Assembly (NCBI RefSeq): GCF_035083965.1
Contig: NC_089732.1
Location: forward strand, 6,511,383-6,575,382
DNA from: Branchiostoma lanceolatum
Lineage: Eukaryota; Chordata; Leptocardii; Amphioxiformes; Branchiostomatidae
Length of the DNA: 64,000 nucleotides
Direction: 5' to 3'
Shown here: positions 33,801-46,564 of the stretch, one piece after another
Layout: each line of letters opens with the position of its first letter
Numbering within the stretch: position 1 is the first letter of the stretch
The notes under the pieces: model-generated
The model's database searches: none
What the model was told of the DNA's origin: nothing
Seen by the model: the letters and a program-made list of their open reading frames with translations, nothing else
Program-made: the position numbers and the translations under genes

Positions 33801-36800
33801 CAGACACAGAAAGTTAAAGGTACTGCTTCTTTACATTTCCGAGACGATTCAATATGGTTCTTTAAGACAATACAGAGTTTTGTTTGTATCACTCACAATC
33901 ATTGAAACTGTATCCAGTGTTAAGTCAAGCACCAGTGTTTGTAAGTCCTGATGTGACTCTAATTCATCTTGAAAAGAGTTCATATGAGAGGTCACTGAAC
34001 TGCAGCTGACTGACCCCGTGAGGCGGTTGCACAAGATGATGCATTTATACACAAAGCGGAAAAGGTCCACTATCCAAATCCTACCGTCTAAAATCCGACA
34101 TATTTCTACACCACACAGCACAGTTTACACATGGATGCCTCTCACATGCAGCTTTCTACCCAGTCTTCAAGAGTTTGGGCCCCACTACATTTTGTACCCG
34201 CGTCATGGACCTCGGGGGTTGCGAAGAAATACTGTGTTCTACGACCTTGAAAAGAGTTCATACCTTGTAGCAGTCGTTAGCTATCAGCTGCAGGAGGCTG
34301 AAGGATTCTCCTGATGTCTCCATCTTCAGGTACAACTCCCAGGCAAGCCGCGCCTTGTTGTTCATGATATCTGGGGGAAAACAACATCATACTTAAACTA
34401 CTATTCCTCTTATATGTTTCTGAAACCATACAGGAATGAAAGATAATATCTTTAATTCAATCTATACAACTGGTCAAGTTTTTGATGAATAACAGATGTT
34501 TCAGATGCGGCCCGGCATCTTTTTTCAGTCATTGAAGAACTAGAAAGACCACTGAAGATGCAGGACGACATTTGAAACGTCTGTTATGTATCAAAAACCT
34601 GTCCAATAATATACATTGAACTACGAATATAGCAACTATTCCTAAACTACAGTCTATGCAACATGAATGTGATGTGATTGTAATTGTAGCGCTACTATTA
34701 TTTCAAATGCAAACCTAAACCAAAACGAACACTGCATTTTTTTCTCTACCGCGAAATTGAATACCTGCGAAACAAGTTGTATCAAATGCAATTCCAGTAC
34801 ACTACTCACAGATGCGTGCGAGCCAGCTGAGATAGGTGTAGTCGTTCTTTAACTTCTCGTTCTGAACGAGCAGGGCCACCTCCTCGGCCTCCTTGAAGTT
34901 TCCCACAGCAGCCTTCGCCTGCGTGTAGTTGAAGTTGAACGTGTCGTCGTTGTAGAAGTAGCTCTGGAGGAGGCACAAGTTGATTTACATGTAAGACATT
35001 GTATCAAACAGTTTATTCGTCCAATCTTAAAAATGCTTTTTCCTTAAGTTGTTTTACATGTAAGATGTTGTATTATACAGTTCATTCCTCCAGTCTTAAA
35101 AGTGAATTATTCTAAAGTTGCTTTACACGTCACAAATTGTATTAAACAGTTTATTCATCAGTGTAAGATGTTGTATAAAATATTCTATTTACCCAGTTTT
35201 GAAATTGGTTTTTCTCAACATTTCTAAGGCCTACAACAATCTGCTGTATCTATTAAGAGGACAATTATTTTTTCTAAATCTATGGTTGCAAGAGCAGACA
35301 GAATTGAATTTGGTCAAACTACAATGGTACAAAAAAAGGTTGACACTTACAAGAGATAAACAATTACATACCTTGATAGAGTTAAAGTAGATCAGCACAT
35401 CCTCAAACTGTTTGAGTAGGAAGAAACATGACGCCATGCACTGTCTACCAGGGATGGTGTCTGCAGGGAAAAGAACAGTCATTCAGGTACAGTCCATATT
35501 GTCCTTTACATTCCCTACTCTCAATAAGCCACCATCTCCCCCTAACTAACAATAAAATCTTTTGTAACATCAAGCATTACCAAAACATATAAAACCATGT
35601 TCATCACATTTGATTTTATCTGATTTACTGTCTATTAATTGTACATCAAATTTTTGTTCTTGTATTTCATCTAAATGCATTTAAGGTTTAGTGTAAAATT
35701 TGTGGAAACTGAACACTAATGGAGATCTGAATAAACCAAACAAACAAACTAGCTTTTGTTGCCCCTTCAATAAAGTTTTCTATCATTCTTAATTTATCCC
35801 CATTTCTTTACACTAATCTGTTACCAGTGTAGCAAGCCAGATAATACCCCTCAAAAAAATATACAAAAACTTTCAACATTTTGTAATTATATTAAACCAG
35901 AAAACCAGCAGCAATCTTTAAGTCATTTCAGAATCTTAAGATCTCTGTAAGACTTACCACACTCGCTGGCAGACCCTCCCACAAGCTGGAAGTACTGCTG
36001 GGCGATCTTCAGGTGTTCCCGCGATCCCGTCTCCTGTCCGAGGGCGGCGTTAACCACGCCCTTCAGGATGTACTCCTGCGGCGTGGTTGGCTCCAGGTCC
36101 TTGATCAGGTTATAGGCTTCAGATACGTCATCTAGGGGAGAGAAAGACGGACAGAGATATGACACTGTGTTTCACAGCAACACGGGATACATAATAGCAT
36201 TTTCACTTACAATCCATATCAATGAAGCAGGCAGGTGCTGACCTCCATGTTGGTGTCCCTATTTGCTTTTAATGGATCACACGTACACAGCATTGTTGTG
36301 TTCTATTGGCAAACATTTAGGTATTCTTTCAGTATTTTCTACATTGGGCTGTAGGCATTCAAAAGCGGTTACTTGAGGGAGTACAAAAACGCTTGAGCTA
36401 TGGTTCACACAACTTCACAGAAATGCAAATAAAGACAACAACATAGCAGCAAGCACATGCTAATTGATCAAGCATCTATCTTTAGATCACAAAACAAAGG
36501 GTGGAGTTATGAATCCTTATCTATCTTAGAAAATTGACTGCTTGTCAATACATGTGAGTTCTTCAAAGTTTAGTCTTGTTATAACTTGCTAAATATCAAA
36601 GCTTCACCTTGTCTGAGATAGTAGATGACCAGGTTGAGCCGTGCTTCAGGGATGACATCTATCAACGGCGGCAGGACCTGCAGGGCGCCCTCCCCGCCCC
36701 GGAACACCACCAGGTTGTGCTTGATCAGCTCCTTGGCAAATGTGAAGGAGGGGGAGGCCATCTCCTGCAGGGTCTTCAGCTCTTGCTGTGGAACAGAAGA

Positions 36801-39800
36801 AAATATTAAAGAATCTGGAAAGCTTATGGGAAGAAGTTCAGGATGTTTTGTATGAAAGGATGGGCACCGGTGACTATCTTCAAAATGTAAGTCACAGGAT
36901 ATATGATTAGAGGAAAGGTGCAAGTTTTCTGCTCCCTTCAATTTTGACATAGAATAGAACAAGGAGTTTTCTGACAATATCTAACTTGATAAAAAGACCA
37001 TTTACAAAACATGCTTTCCTTTGTCTTGTAAGGTCAAAACTGCCCAAGAAGACCATTCAGGAGACCAATAAAATCTGGTCTATTTGTAGAGGTGGTGACT
37101 GTAGACAGGATTCTTAAAGCTTGTGTCAAAGGGGAAAATTATCTAAGGTACTGCCAAACGGTGGTCACATCGGCCAGGTGGTCTTTATGCAGAGGTGGTC
37201 ACTTGTACAGGTTTGACTGTATGTGCAGATTTACTAAGTTTAACAACCTTTTTTCAGCTTTTCCTAACTTTTCAACTTTGAGACCATGAGGAGAAGAGAG
37301 ATGTCTGACCTCTGCAGCCTTGCCGTTGTAGAGTCTGAAGTGGTTGCAGGCCTTGAGGTTGATCGCGATGGCGCTGTCAGGGTAGTGTTGTAGGTACACG
37401 GCCAACACCTCCTGAGATACGTCATAGTAGTCCAGCTTGTAGTAACACAGGGCCACGTACACGTTCAGAGCCAGGTAGTCCCTGTGAGGTGGTGTAGACG
37501 CTGGTAGGGTTAGTTTCTATGAAATCAGTACCTCTTGTTAATCTCCAAGCAGATCTCCATGGTGCTAAAATCGCACAAGCTAGCCAGAGAAGCTCCAGTC
37601 AGCCAGGGAAGTTGTCAGGCACCCGGTTGCTATAAAAAATCCTTCTGCAAGTTGGATACGGTCTTTGCAACCGTTGGGTCTGCTTGGAGACTACCTCTTG
37701 TGAGATAAGATATAATTGCTGTTTTGTCACTGACGAAAAGTAGTCGATGCTACTTGAAACGACTGACCGTTTTCAAAATCATAATCCAGTTGCTTGAGTA
37801 ACTCTTTTTTGGCGTAATTGCTGTTTTGACTGGCCAAAACAATGAAACATTTTCTTCTTAAATGTGGCATGTTTTTACTAATCACATTGTTGATGGATAT
37901 ACAACTTGCTCCAAGAAGACTTTTTTTAAAGAAAACATTTGTCAAATTTTCTTCATGATGAGATAGCTATGGGATTGGCATGATCATGACCTTCTGAATC
38001 AAAGTTGAACTGTGAATTGCCAACACACAGATTGGACTCAAACTTGCGGAGTCTGTAACTCTCACAAGTTTACGTTTGGAAGTGATTGGTCATTATTGAT
38101 CCTGAAGAAGGCGACAGTGGTCGTCGAAAATTTGATCCTGTGTATACCACAGTGTTGGAAGAAAGTTTAGCATTGTATTATGATGATGACCTGTTATCAA
38201 GCAGGATCCTCTTGTAGATGTCGATGGCCTCCTGGTAGTGTGAGCGAAGGTAGTGTATGGAGGCCAGGCTCAGCTGGTCCTCTATGATGTCCTGTAGGTT
38301 CTGGTGGTAGTGCATCAGCCGCTTCTCATCGTTAAACTGGAACACAAGCCACACATACACACTCATAAAACATGCACAGGTTTATATTTCAAGTTTTAAG
38401 TATAGAAAAGATACCAAGCAGCTCAACATGCATAAGAGACGTAGCACAGTGTTTAGCAAACTGGAAAAACGCACACACATAATACATCATACTTGTACAA
38501 ATATGGGCACTTTAATTTGCAGTCCCAGTTTCTAACAATATGAAAATGATATCAAGAGCCCAAAATGTGTAAGACATGGTACAGTTTTCAGCAAACTGGT
38601 ACATATGGTCAATATTTAAAAAATTTGCATTTTCATACTTGAAGATCTTTTAAATTCGAAATAAGAACCCAACATGGGAAAAAAGACAGTTTTAGCTAAG
38701 AAAATTGGAACTGTTTTTTTAAGGGGTCCTGCACCAAAATGCACTACTGTCAGCACATCATTGACTACTTTCTCTGGACATGTTGCGCAGAACTTTGACA
38801 AAGCAGCAGTTCTATTGTACTATGGCAAAGCTCTTGACTGATCCATTCACTTTGATGACATGTAGCTTTCATGTGCTCAATTCCTTTGCAATAGACCGAT
38901 CCTGTCGAACACGTATAGAACCTCCTGTTTTATCTAGAACACCTCCGTGAAAAACAGCGCTTGATGGACAGAAATGGTACGTGTAAAGCAGAGTACTAAT
39001 ATCTGTGACATGTTTTTCACTGTATTGGTTGCATGCATGCTTAGGACAATGCTGTCGGGTAATGCTGTGTGGCGCTACCCGCTTCCACATTGGCCGAAAA
39101 CATTATGGCTTTATGCTCTCATCGCAACTACATCCGCCCCCACCTCAAACAACTCTACTCAGTGGATACAGCCTTCAACAAAGAAGGCATATCATTTTTC
39201 TTCGGCCGCTCTGAAAGGGCTTCAGAGCAAAAAAAGGTAAACGGAAGTCAGTCGGCATTACGGTAATTCTTGTTTCTTTCACTGTAACTTTATGTTCACT
39301 GTTTTTATTGTCACCTCTGTACCGTGAACTTATCATCACCGTGAAAAATCTGTTGTAATCATTCATGATTCCTTCACACATCCGTTCCGTGAAGTTAAAG
39401 TTCAGTGAAAATGTCCATTTTCCTTACACCATGAAATTTTGCTACCGTGTCCGTCAAGCGCTGTTTTTGACGGAGGTGTTCAAAATAGAACAGGGGGCGT
39501 GGCTTCAGGATCGGTCTATTATACAACCACACTAAAACATCACAGTACACAATGAAAAATGTCATGCTTTTTCTAAGAAGTGTGTTTTACACAGCTGTCA
39601 CATGCTTGTTGCAAAGACTGGGAAGTTGCGTGATGACAGAATAGATGCACACATGCACACAGTGTTGCTTTATCATTAATAAATGCACAACGTGATGACT
39701 TGGCTGTAACAATGTCAAAGACTTCAATTTGCATTTAGGACTCTCATGGTTTGTACTACCTCTACTCCCCTCTACCCAAATATCACCTCCTCAATTTATC

Positions 39801-42703
39801 AGCCGAGGACAGATCCTATGAATTTGGCTTCACAGCTTACATTTCTTAACATTTCTGTTTGGAAATAAAACCGTTCTGGCAAAAAAGAACGGGCGAAAGC
39901 TTCACACTGGTATCATGCACAATATTTACCTAAGATTTGCATATCTTCTATCATTCACAAGCAGTTCTTTAAGATGCATAGTCTCATGCTTAAAGATGCA
40001 TGCTTGCAGAGGGAGAGAGATCTTGTAGTCCGAGCCTTTATTTCAGCCATGCAGAAGTGCATGAGGTACAAGCCAGTTGTGAGAGGGAACTGGCAAAAAC
40101 AAATGTTTGGCTTACGTCGGAATTCTGGCTCACCTTATGTGAGAGATGGAAGAGGAGACGGTTCTGCAGACGGCTTTTTGGGGCTGGATGTGGAAACAGG
40201 TGGTTAGCAAGTAGTTAACAATGGTTAGCTGGTAGTTAACAATGGTAAGCTAGTAGTTAACAATGGTTAGCAGGTAGTTAACAATAGTTCACAATGGCTA
40301 CTATTGGCTAGGTATTTTACTGCCAGTCTGAAGACTAGCAGGTTCTAGTTAACAATGGTTAGCAGGCAGTTAACAATTGTTAGCAGGTAGTTAACAATGG
40401 TTAGCAGGTGGTTAACAATTGTTAGGTGTTGCACTGCTGGTCTAAAGACTGTATGCAAATTAAACTAGCAGGTTTTGTATTAGATTTTCCTTTTTTTAAT
40501 CGAAATATCACTACTGAAGATTATACAGATTCATGGTCACATAATCATCTCAGGTGATGCAATCTTTTTTCTTGAGAAACTTGAACATCAGATTCTTAAT
40601 TGATTTGCAATTAACGTATCCAACACTGGTAACAGTCAAGGCAAAAACGTTTTCTGGTAAAGAAAAGACCATGACCGCTATTAGTTGATGACAACAAGAA
40701 CTTTAAACATCACAAGTTTGTTATAATTTCGCAATAGAAAATTGTACACATCAAATGAATGATGCCTGAATATAACACATTTTTGTATGAAAATATCCTT
40801 TATGGAAAATACACAAAGATATTCCCCACTGCCATGGAAACCCACGCCTACCCAGCCCTGTGAACTCACATTTCTGCGCAGCCTCGTCGGACTCCTTGTA
40901 CATGCCGAGGAAGAAGTTACAGCAGGCCAGGTTCACCCAGACATCAGGGTGGCACCCGTCTCGCTTTGACATGGACTGGAACTCCTGAAGATAGACAGAC
41001 ATCATACAGTCTTAGCAACATCATCATCATTGTTTCCCCCATATGAACCCATCAGGAGCAAAGTAGGGGGGAGTTGAGGTCCCGGCCTAGGGCGGGCAGG
41101 CCTCCAGCCTCGCACGGAATGACTCACCGGTGGGAGCCGTCACAAAACCGTGCCAGGCAGGGCAATCCACTGTGGAATGGTTTAACATTCTTACTGCCAT
41201 GGGCCAATCCGTGTACCTGGCTTTGAGATCAGCATAAAGGGTTAAAATCAGCCCAGTTGGCTCTTTAAAATTTCCCTTGAAAATCTGTCTCGCTCTGAGA
41301 ACTTGAACTAGTATTGACAAAAATGCGATTTGAAGAATTAGGTTGGAGAAAAATGCCTACAAACAGTTGAGAAAAGAAGTTTGAAAAAAGTGAGAGTGCA
41401 TATCTTACCTCCATGGCTCTTTTGTACTCTCCCAGGTGAAAAGCACAGTAGGCGATCCACATGTCCACTTCCTCACTTCCCTTCCCACTGGATCTGTTAA
41501 ACTGGCGGGGCAAGAGAAACAACATTATTAAAATTTATGCACAAAGCATTCCTGTGTGAAAAACTAACGGTATCCTGAACAGAACAATGTAAAACAATAG
41601 AAACAAATTTAAATGTAGTTTCAAAGTACAGAGGTATGTGTAAAGGAAATGGTATTTTCATATCTTTTTTTTTTTGTATTGCATACCCAGTAAACCGCCT
41701 CAAGGCGTAACACACCAGGTTTGTCCTGAAGAGTACAAGCTGCATATTTGGACAGATTCGGACAGATTTATATTATCCACTCACACAGGGAAGGACCCCT
41801 ACTCTTTTCGATAAGTGTGGTGGGTTCTTCTACGTGCTCGAGGTGTGGCTCTCTTTTTAAACACGGGACTTCCATTTCACGTCCTATCCGAGGGACGTCC
41901 CTAACCAAAGCTAGGTACTCATTTTCACCTGAGCCAAGGGCACACCGTCAACGGGACAAATCAGGGAACCCTGGATTCGAACCCAGTATCTCTGGGTTTT
42001 AAGGCCAAACACCATGCCACTGCGCCACCTTGACAGCCCACTGTGATATCATTGCATTTTTCAAATGATATTCTCTCATCTAGGCTCTACCTCGAGAAGT
42101 GTGATGGCCCCGGTGTAGTCCCTGTTGGTGAGATAATCCTCCAGCTTGGGCAGTTTCTTCTTCTTCTTACTGGAGTCCTTGGCAGGACTTGAGGCTGCCG
42201 GTCCAGTGGCCGGCTTGGCCCGTGAGAGCATCTAGAACAGACACAAAGCAGAAGAGTTAGTCCTTTATACCTTTATACCATCTTCAGTCGAGGAAGGCAG
42301 CGCCTGTCTTTATTCAAATCAAAATTTGAAACAGATGGAAAGTTTACAAATCACTGATCACTTGTCATTGATTGTGACTTACAAACTATGTATTCTTTCA
42401 TTTTATACAATAACTTGTGGACAGGTAGGATTTTTAATCCTGGCCTTATTCAAGTTATTGACCAGCAGTGACTTTTCTCCATGTTTGACAGCCTGCAGCT
42501 GCAGGGCTCAGTTTAATTCTACAACATTACAGGCCCTGTTAGATTTCATGTTCTGTTTTTACAAGATCTGGGTGGGAAACTGATAAATTGTGCAGTGTCA
42601 GGAAACTTCGGGTCCTACCAACAACCTGCACATCAAGTACAAGAAACAAAATTCAACGGTATCAAACTTCCAGAAGGCACAAGAAACAGATCGTACTCAC
42701 CAT
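30876..42703 (-). CDS. IFT56: Intraflagellar transport protein 56 (TTC26), distal-exon isoform
   Basis: TPR subunit of the IFT-B complex, needed for cilium assembly and transport of motility proteins. Coding exons (5' to 3'): 42703-42701 (the ATG alone), 42231-42091, 41501-41409, 40984-40870, 40183-40134, 38336-38191, 37481-37310, 36785-36608, 36131-35958, 35460-35372, 34963-34810, 34370-34264, 33632-33499 and 30990-30876. They join in frame to 556 residues (human 554). The protein starts MMLSRAKPA, as in vertebrates, and is strongly conserved throughout, for example [18 protein letters not shown] and [18 protein letters not shown]. Degenerate TPR helices fill the chain. A second, homologous terminal exon lies at 32836-32722 (separate entry). 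The 50 bp exon 40183-40134 is small but needed for frame. The gene lies divergent from the ZIP transporter. Confidence 0.96.
31567..31666. mobile_element. 100 bp foldback repeat between the two IFT56 terminal exons
   Basis: Left arm CCACTTTTGTGGGCGTGGCC through CAGCTGTCAGCCAATC pairs with GATTGGCTGACAGCAG through GGCCACACCTACAAAAGTAG, around a loop of about 17 bases. It is non-coding and MITE-like. Confidence 0.75.
32368..32523. mobile_element. TIR element between the two IFT56 terminal exons
   Basis: The ends AATTTAAACTCTACTACTGG and CCAGTAGTAGAGTTTAGATT are inverted repeats of about 18-20 bp. The body is about 155 bp and non-coding. It lies some 200 bp downstream (in gene sense) of the proximal terminal exon. 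Confidence 0.7.
32722..32836 (-). CDS. IFT56: Alternative terminal coding exon of IFT56 (proximal copy)
   Basis: This 115 bp exon has a good acceptor (TTTTTAG|G), the same phase and exactly the same length as the distal terminal exon at 30990-30876. It encodes [15 protein letters not shown]...[12 protein letters not shown] and a TGA stop, while the distal copy encodes [15 protein letters not shown]...[12 protein letters not shown] and a TAG stop. By hand alignment about 26 of 38 residues match, counting the Arg completed at the splice. Both copies align to the vertebrate IFT56 C-terminus. Either can follow exon 33632-33499, so two C-termini are predicted. No minus-strand AATAAA was noticed between the copies, so the proximal form may use a variant signal or share the distal end. 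Confidence 0.88.
37726..37818. mobile_element. MITE-like element copy in an IFT56 intron
   Basis: Partial copy of the family seen at 45259: TCACTGACGAAAAG, TTGAAACGACTGACCG, AATCCAGTTGCTTGAGTAAC and TTTTTTGGCGTA in order. Its left half is missing. Confidence 0.6.
40200..40435. repeat. Minisatellite of about 21 bp units in an IFT56 intron
   Basis: Units like GTTAGCAGGTAGTTAACAAT recur about nine times with substitutions, in two blocks separated at about 40295-40345. The array begins less than 20 bp from the acceptor of the 50 bp exon (40183-40134), so it occupies the branch-point region of that intron. Confidence 0.8.
41770..42040 (-). repeat. tRNA-derived SINE in an IFT56 intron
   Basis: On the minus strand GGTGGCGCAGTGGCATGG (A-box-like) and CTGGGTTCGAATCCAG (B-box) form a tRNA-related head. 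The body shares CCTTGG, GGTTAGGGACGTCCCTCGGA and AGAACCCACCACAC with the copy at 28277-28520. Confidence 0.7.
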
Positions 42704-44214
42704 CTTGGCAGGTGGTTTTCTGCCGTTCTATTGCACGTAGAAAATTTATTTCACTCCTTGTTGTTGCTAGATGTCTCAGTCTGCTTTCTGACAAAGTTAC
42801 TTCGCTCAAATCTTTGTTGTTATCCTAGAAACTCCGCCGTTTGTGAGAAGAACATTTTCTACCTGCAGGCTGGTTTGTTACCTGGTGAGGAATGCCGCCC
42901 AGCCTCGTCTTGGTTACGGTTCTCGCGGAGTCTCGCGCGAGTTTGGTACTGCACTTTTCTAAAAATCCGCCTAGATGTCGCTTTTGCACATGTGTCATTC
43001 ACTCCCTCAGCTCCGTCCACCTGTTTCGCAACTTTTTAAATGGAAAATCGTATGTAGAAGAGTGCACCTTAGACGATGGGAATGGAAGATAAGTATATTA
43101 TGATTATGTGTGTGACAGCTGACAAAACGTGGCAACCGGGAACAAGAAGCAAGCTATTTGTCAACCCCTAACTATCAAATGATTATATATATTATCATAA
43201 ATATATCAAACATCACTTATGCGCTGAGTTCTCTTTCCTTTACTACATTTTCTTGTTAAGATGGCCTTGTGAAACTCAGTTATTGTGTTGATACGCCAAC
43301 ATAATCGCCAGATCTCTCACATGGACCGTCCATAACTACCATATTGTGCTACATAAATGAATCACTAGGGGTCGCTGCTGTACAGCCCCAACAACACGGT
43401 AAACTTCCGGGTTACGTCAGTGAAATCCGGCTGCAGGTCGATGTAGTAGTGTGGATTATTGGGACACGTACATATGGACAAATTGACCGCGCTGCTTCCA
43501 GCACGAGGACTTGTGCCAACATATGGAGTACTTGAGTGCAAAGTGCGAAGACTTATTTAGTGAACCCGGACCTTTGTCGGAAACCTAGGGAGGCGACAAC
43601 GCTGCAAAGGAAAGGAACTGGCCTTGGTATATTAGGACTAAAATACGACGGCCATTTTCTTTTCAGGTGTTACAGCAGGCTCCAGCTGAACTGTATAAAA
43701 GCTTTTGTTGTGGTTGATGATTTTCCGGCGTGTGGCTCTGAGGGCAGGAGTTTTCAGGCGCAGCCAGGCAGACAGCGGGAGCCGATCGGTAAGGTGTTTG
43801 TCTCAAACTTCTCTGTTGTGCTTCATGCAATGTGTATGTAGAGAGTCTTTGTGTGTTTCTGTTTTGTTAGACTAAGATGTTGATAATTTTGTCATGATAT
43901 TGCCCAAACGGTATGTTATGACTGCAGTTAGGTGACTCTTTCATTCAAAGTGATTTCAAACAACCAGAGTCATAATATTACAACAAAAGAGCCACAGGGA
44001 GACAAGAGTACGCAGGACGCAAACCTCCGTGAAGTATTTAATATCATGATGGTGTGTGTGGTGGGGGTAAGGTGTTTGATACCCTCATTACCAGGAAAAA
44101 CAATTTCTTTAAAAGCTGTTTCCATTTGTGTCGTGGTAGTTTTTTAAAATTATAATACTACGCAGTATTAAACCAAGGCAGTGCAGTAAGCCTGAGCCTA
44201 ACCTCTGCTTGGAT

Positions 44215-44300
44215 AGCCTGGAATCCAAACCTATTTAGCTCCCGAGTCTCCTCTATTTGCAGAGAGACTCGGGAGCTATATTAGGTTTGGATTCCACGCT
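44215..44300. mobile_element. Near-perfect hairpin repeat in the ZIP 5' intron
   Basis: AGCCTGGAATCCAAACCTAT and AGCTCCCGAGTCTC on the left pair with GAGACTCGGGAGCT and TTAGGTTTGGATTCC on the right, around a loop of about 12 bases. The shared AGCCTGG start relates it to the element at 51236-51324. Confidence 0.75.
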
Positions 44301-45258
44301 TAGTAACTGCTTGGAGAGTAGCTAATTGTCCCCAGCTTGTATAAACACAGGCTGTCATTAGGCAAATGACAGCTGATTTAATGAGCTGCACCACACTACC
44401 TTCAAGATGGGGATGTCCATCTATAATTCTCCAAAACCTGAAAATACTGCTACAGTGCCCAAAATTGCCCTTAATGAGCTACAATCCATTGAAATGCAAA
44501 TCAAGGATGCCAACATGGCGGTCAGCATCTGCCTATTAGTACTTCATTGATATGGAAAGTTATAGAAAATGCCCTTACTATAACTCTTACCACAATAGGC
44601 TACCTATAGGGTTTTTGCACTATCCCGACTGTGACGTAACATATTCAGTCTTGTCTGCCATGCTTGTCATGATTCAACAGATCTGGAAGTTGCCAGGTTA
44701 GTTTGGACTGGATTTGTAATAACACGTAGCAAACACGTTATACACAAGAGCGCAAATTGACTCTTTCAGGTTCAACTGACAAGCTTGGCAGCTGTGACGT
44801 CAAATGAAAATAGCCCCTATACAACTCTTAACCTTCTCCCTGCTGTTTAACCTGGTAACCAATATAAACCAGGTGCCAAACGGCTACATTAGTAGGCTGA
44901 TGGTTAATAGTTAGAACATCTTGCGTCATATTACACTGAATATGTTCACTGTATTATGCCTTCGTCAGCAGTTTGGAACAGGATATTTGTGCAGGATATT
45001 TGTGCAATACTAGTCTGAGAGTATATATTGTGCAGCAAGTTATAATCAACATGACATGGCCCACCAGTATAGCTGTGCTTATTAGAGACTTGTACTTACA
45101 GTTATCACAAAATTATAGCCCCTGTAACTTGCGGTTTTTGACAGCTCCCATTTTCTGAGAGCTGATAATTTCTTACAGCCACAGCACAATAACCAAGTGT
45201 CTGATGGCAACAAAATAGTTTATTATGTTGATGAAGGTTAGACATCCAGTTATTAAGA

Positions 45259-45417
45259 TACGCCAAAAATAGTTACTCAAGCTATTCAGACTTTTGGTAT
45301 AAAAAACTGGTTTCCCAGTCCTATCATTAGTCACTGACGAAAGACAGCGGACACTGTCTGAAACGTCTGACTTTTTCAAAATCTTATTCAGTTGCTTGAG
45401 TAACTATTTTTGGCGTA
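45259..45417. mobile_element. Most complete copy of the TACGCCAAAAA TIR family
   Basis: Perfect or near-perfect inverted ends TACGCCAAAAATAGTTACTC and GAGTAACTATTTTTGGCGTA bound a 159 bp element with inner motifs CACTGACGAAAGACAGCGG and GTCTGAAACGTCTGAC. Related copies or fragments lie near 4126-4250, 5828-5925, 18410-18575, 22220-22308 and 37726-37818. Confidence 0.8.
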
Positions 45418-46564
45418 AAGCAGTTTATTATCTTAGGCATGGAACATAGTGCTCACTGCTCAGTCATGTATTTACCAGGTTCCCAGATGTGTAATATAAA
45501 TCAGTGAATGTGCATTTCCCAACCTTAGCTACCTACAGCTACATGTAGGCTGGCAAGCGGATGTAAGCTGTAACGTTGCACGGCTGGATAAAAGGCAAAT
45601 TGTTTATGTCTCACTCAGCAATAAAACCTCTGTTTGTATTGTCGTCTTTTGATGACGTCTGTTCTCTTACCTACTACATGTAGCACATTCTTTTCTGAGA
45701 TCCTCTCCCTCACTTTCGGTACAAAACTTTGACTGCTGGGGTTAGCATCTAACATTACCAGTATTTAAAGGTTAAATCACATGCCAAATTGCAAGCATGC
45801 ACCATATGATCATGTAGTCAAGGTGTTTGTTGATACAACACTTACACTGTGATGATAAAGTCTAGCCATTAACATGATGTTACAGCAGTTTTTTGTCAAG
45901 GTCAGAAATCCACCTTTATAGCAATGAAAAAGTGAGCATCAAAAAGATATTTCTTTGGTACTTCCAGTGTAGCTACAGGCAGTAGGCACTGGGACTTCCA
46001 GTGCAACATTGATATTTGTAGTCACAGTGTTGATTTTACTCTCATTTATAAAACAAAACCATGACATGTACTAATGAGAAATCAATAGATGATATATATA
46101 TATATAGGCAAGGTAGACAGACAGCACTGTATCATAAATATTGACTTCCATTGCTAGCAATAACGCATTCAAATTTTTCCATCACAGTACCCTCATCATG
46201 TCATCATCTGGTGTTATTACCACACAGAAAGTTACCATCAACCTGAAATTATATATAAATTCCCCAGTGCAAAATATAATATACTTACCCACATGATTTG
46301 ATGATGTAAGTTGTGAATTCATTCAAGTCAGTGCATGGCACTTACATTTTGTGGCACAATGAAAGCAAGAGTTTCTGTTATCTTTTAGTTTTGACCGACA
46401 TCCCAGTGTAAATGTTCCCCATTGTTAGAAAATGAATGTAGCGATGATATAATACTCTAGGAATATGGGAACACTACCAGAAATAATTTGTATTTTGTTA
46501 TTATTACATTCTAACAAAACTGCATGTTTTTTTCTGCAGGGTCTAGAGGAACACTGATTACACC

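Larger units (their letters stand above)
42704..46539. promoter_or_regulatory. Divergent interval between IFT56 and the ZIP gene, including the ZIP 5' exon and intron
   Basis: Nothing coding is recognised. The IFT56 5' UTR starts at 42704 and runs rightward. A likely ZIP 5' non-coding exon ends at 43788 with a good donor (GATCG|GTAAGG). An upstream acceptor-like TTTTCTTTTCAG at 43666 could split it in two. A 2.75 kb intron then leads to the ZIP start exon, whose acceptor is at 46539. Two foldback elements lie inside (44215-44300 and 45259-45417). Confidence 0.5.

Noticed and set aside
40200-40435. Spaced repeats suggesting a CRISPR-like array
   Set aside because: Units are contiguous and degenerate without unique spacers, and the setting is a eukaryotic intron.
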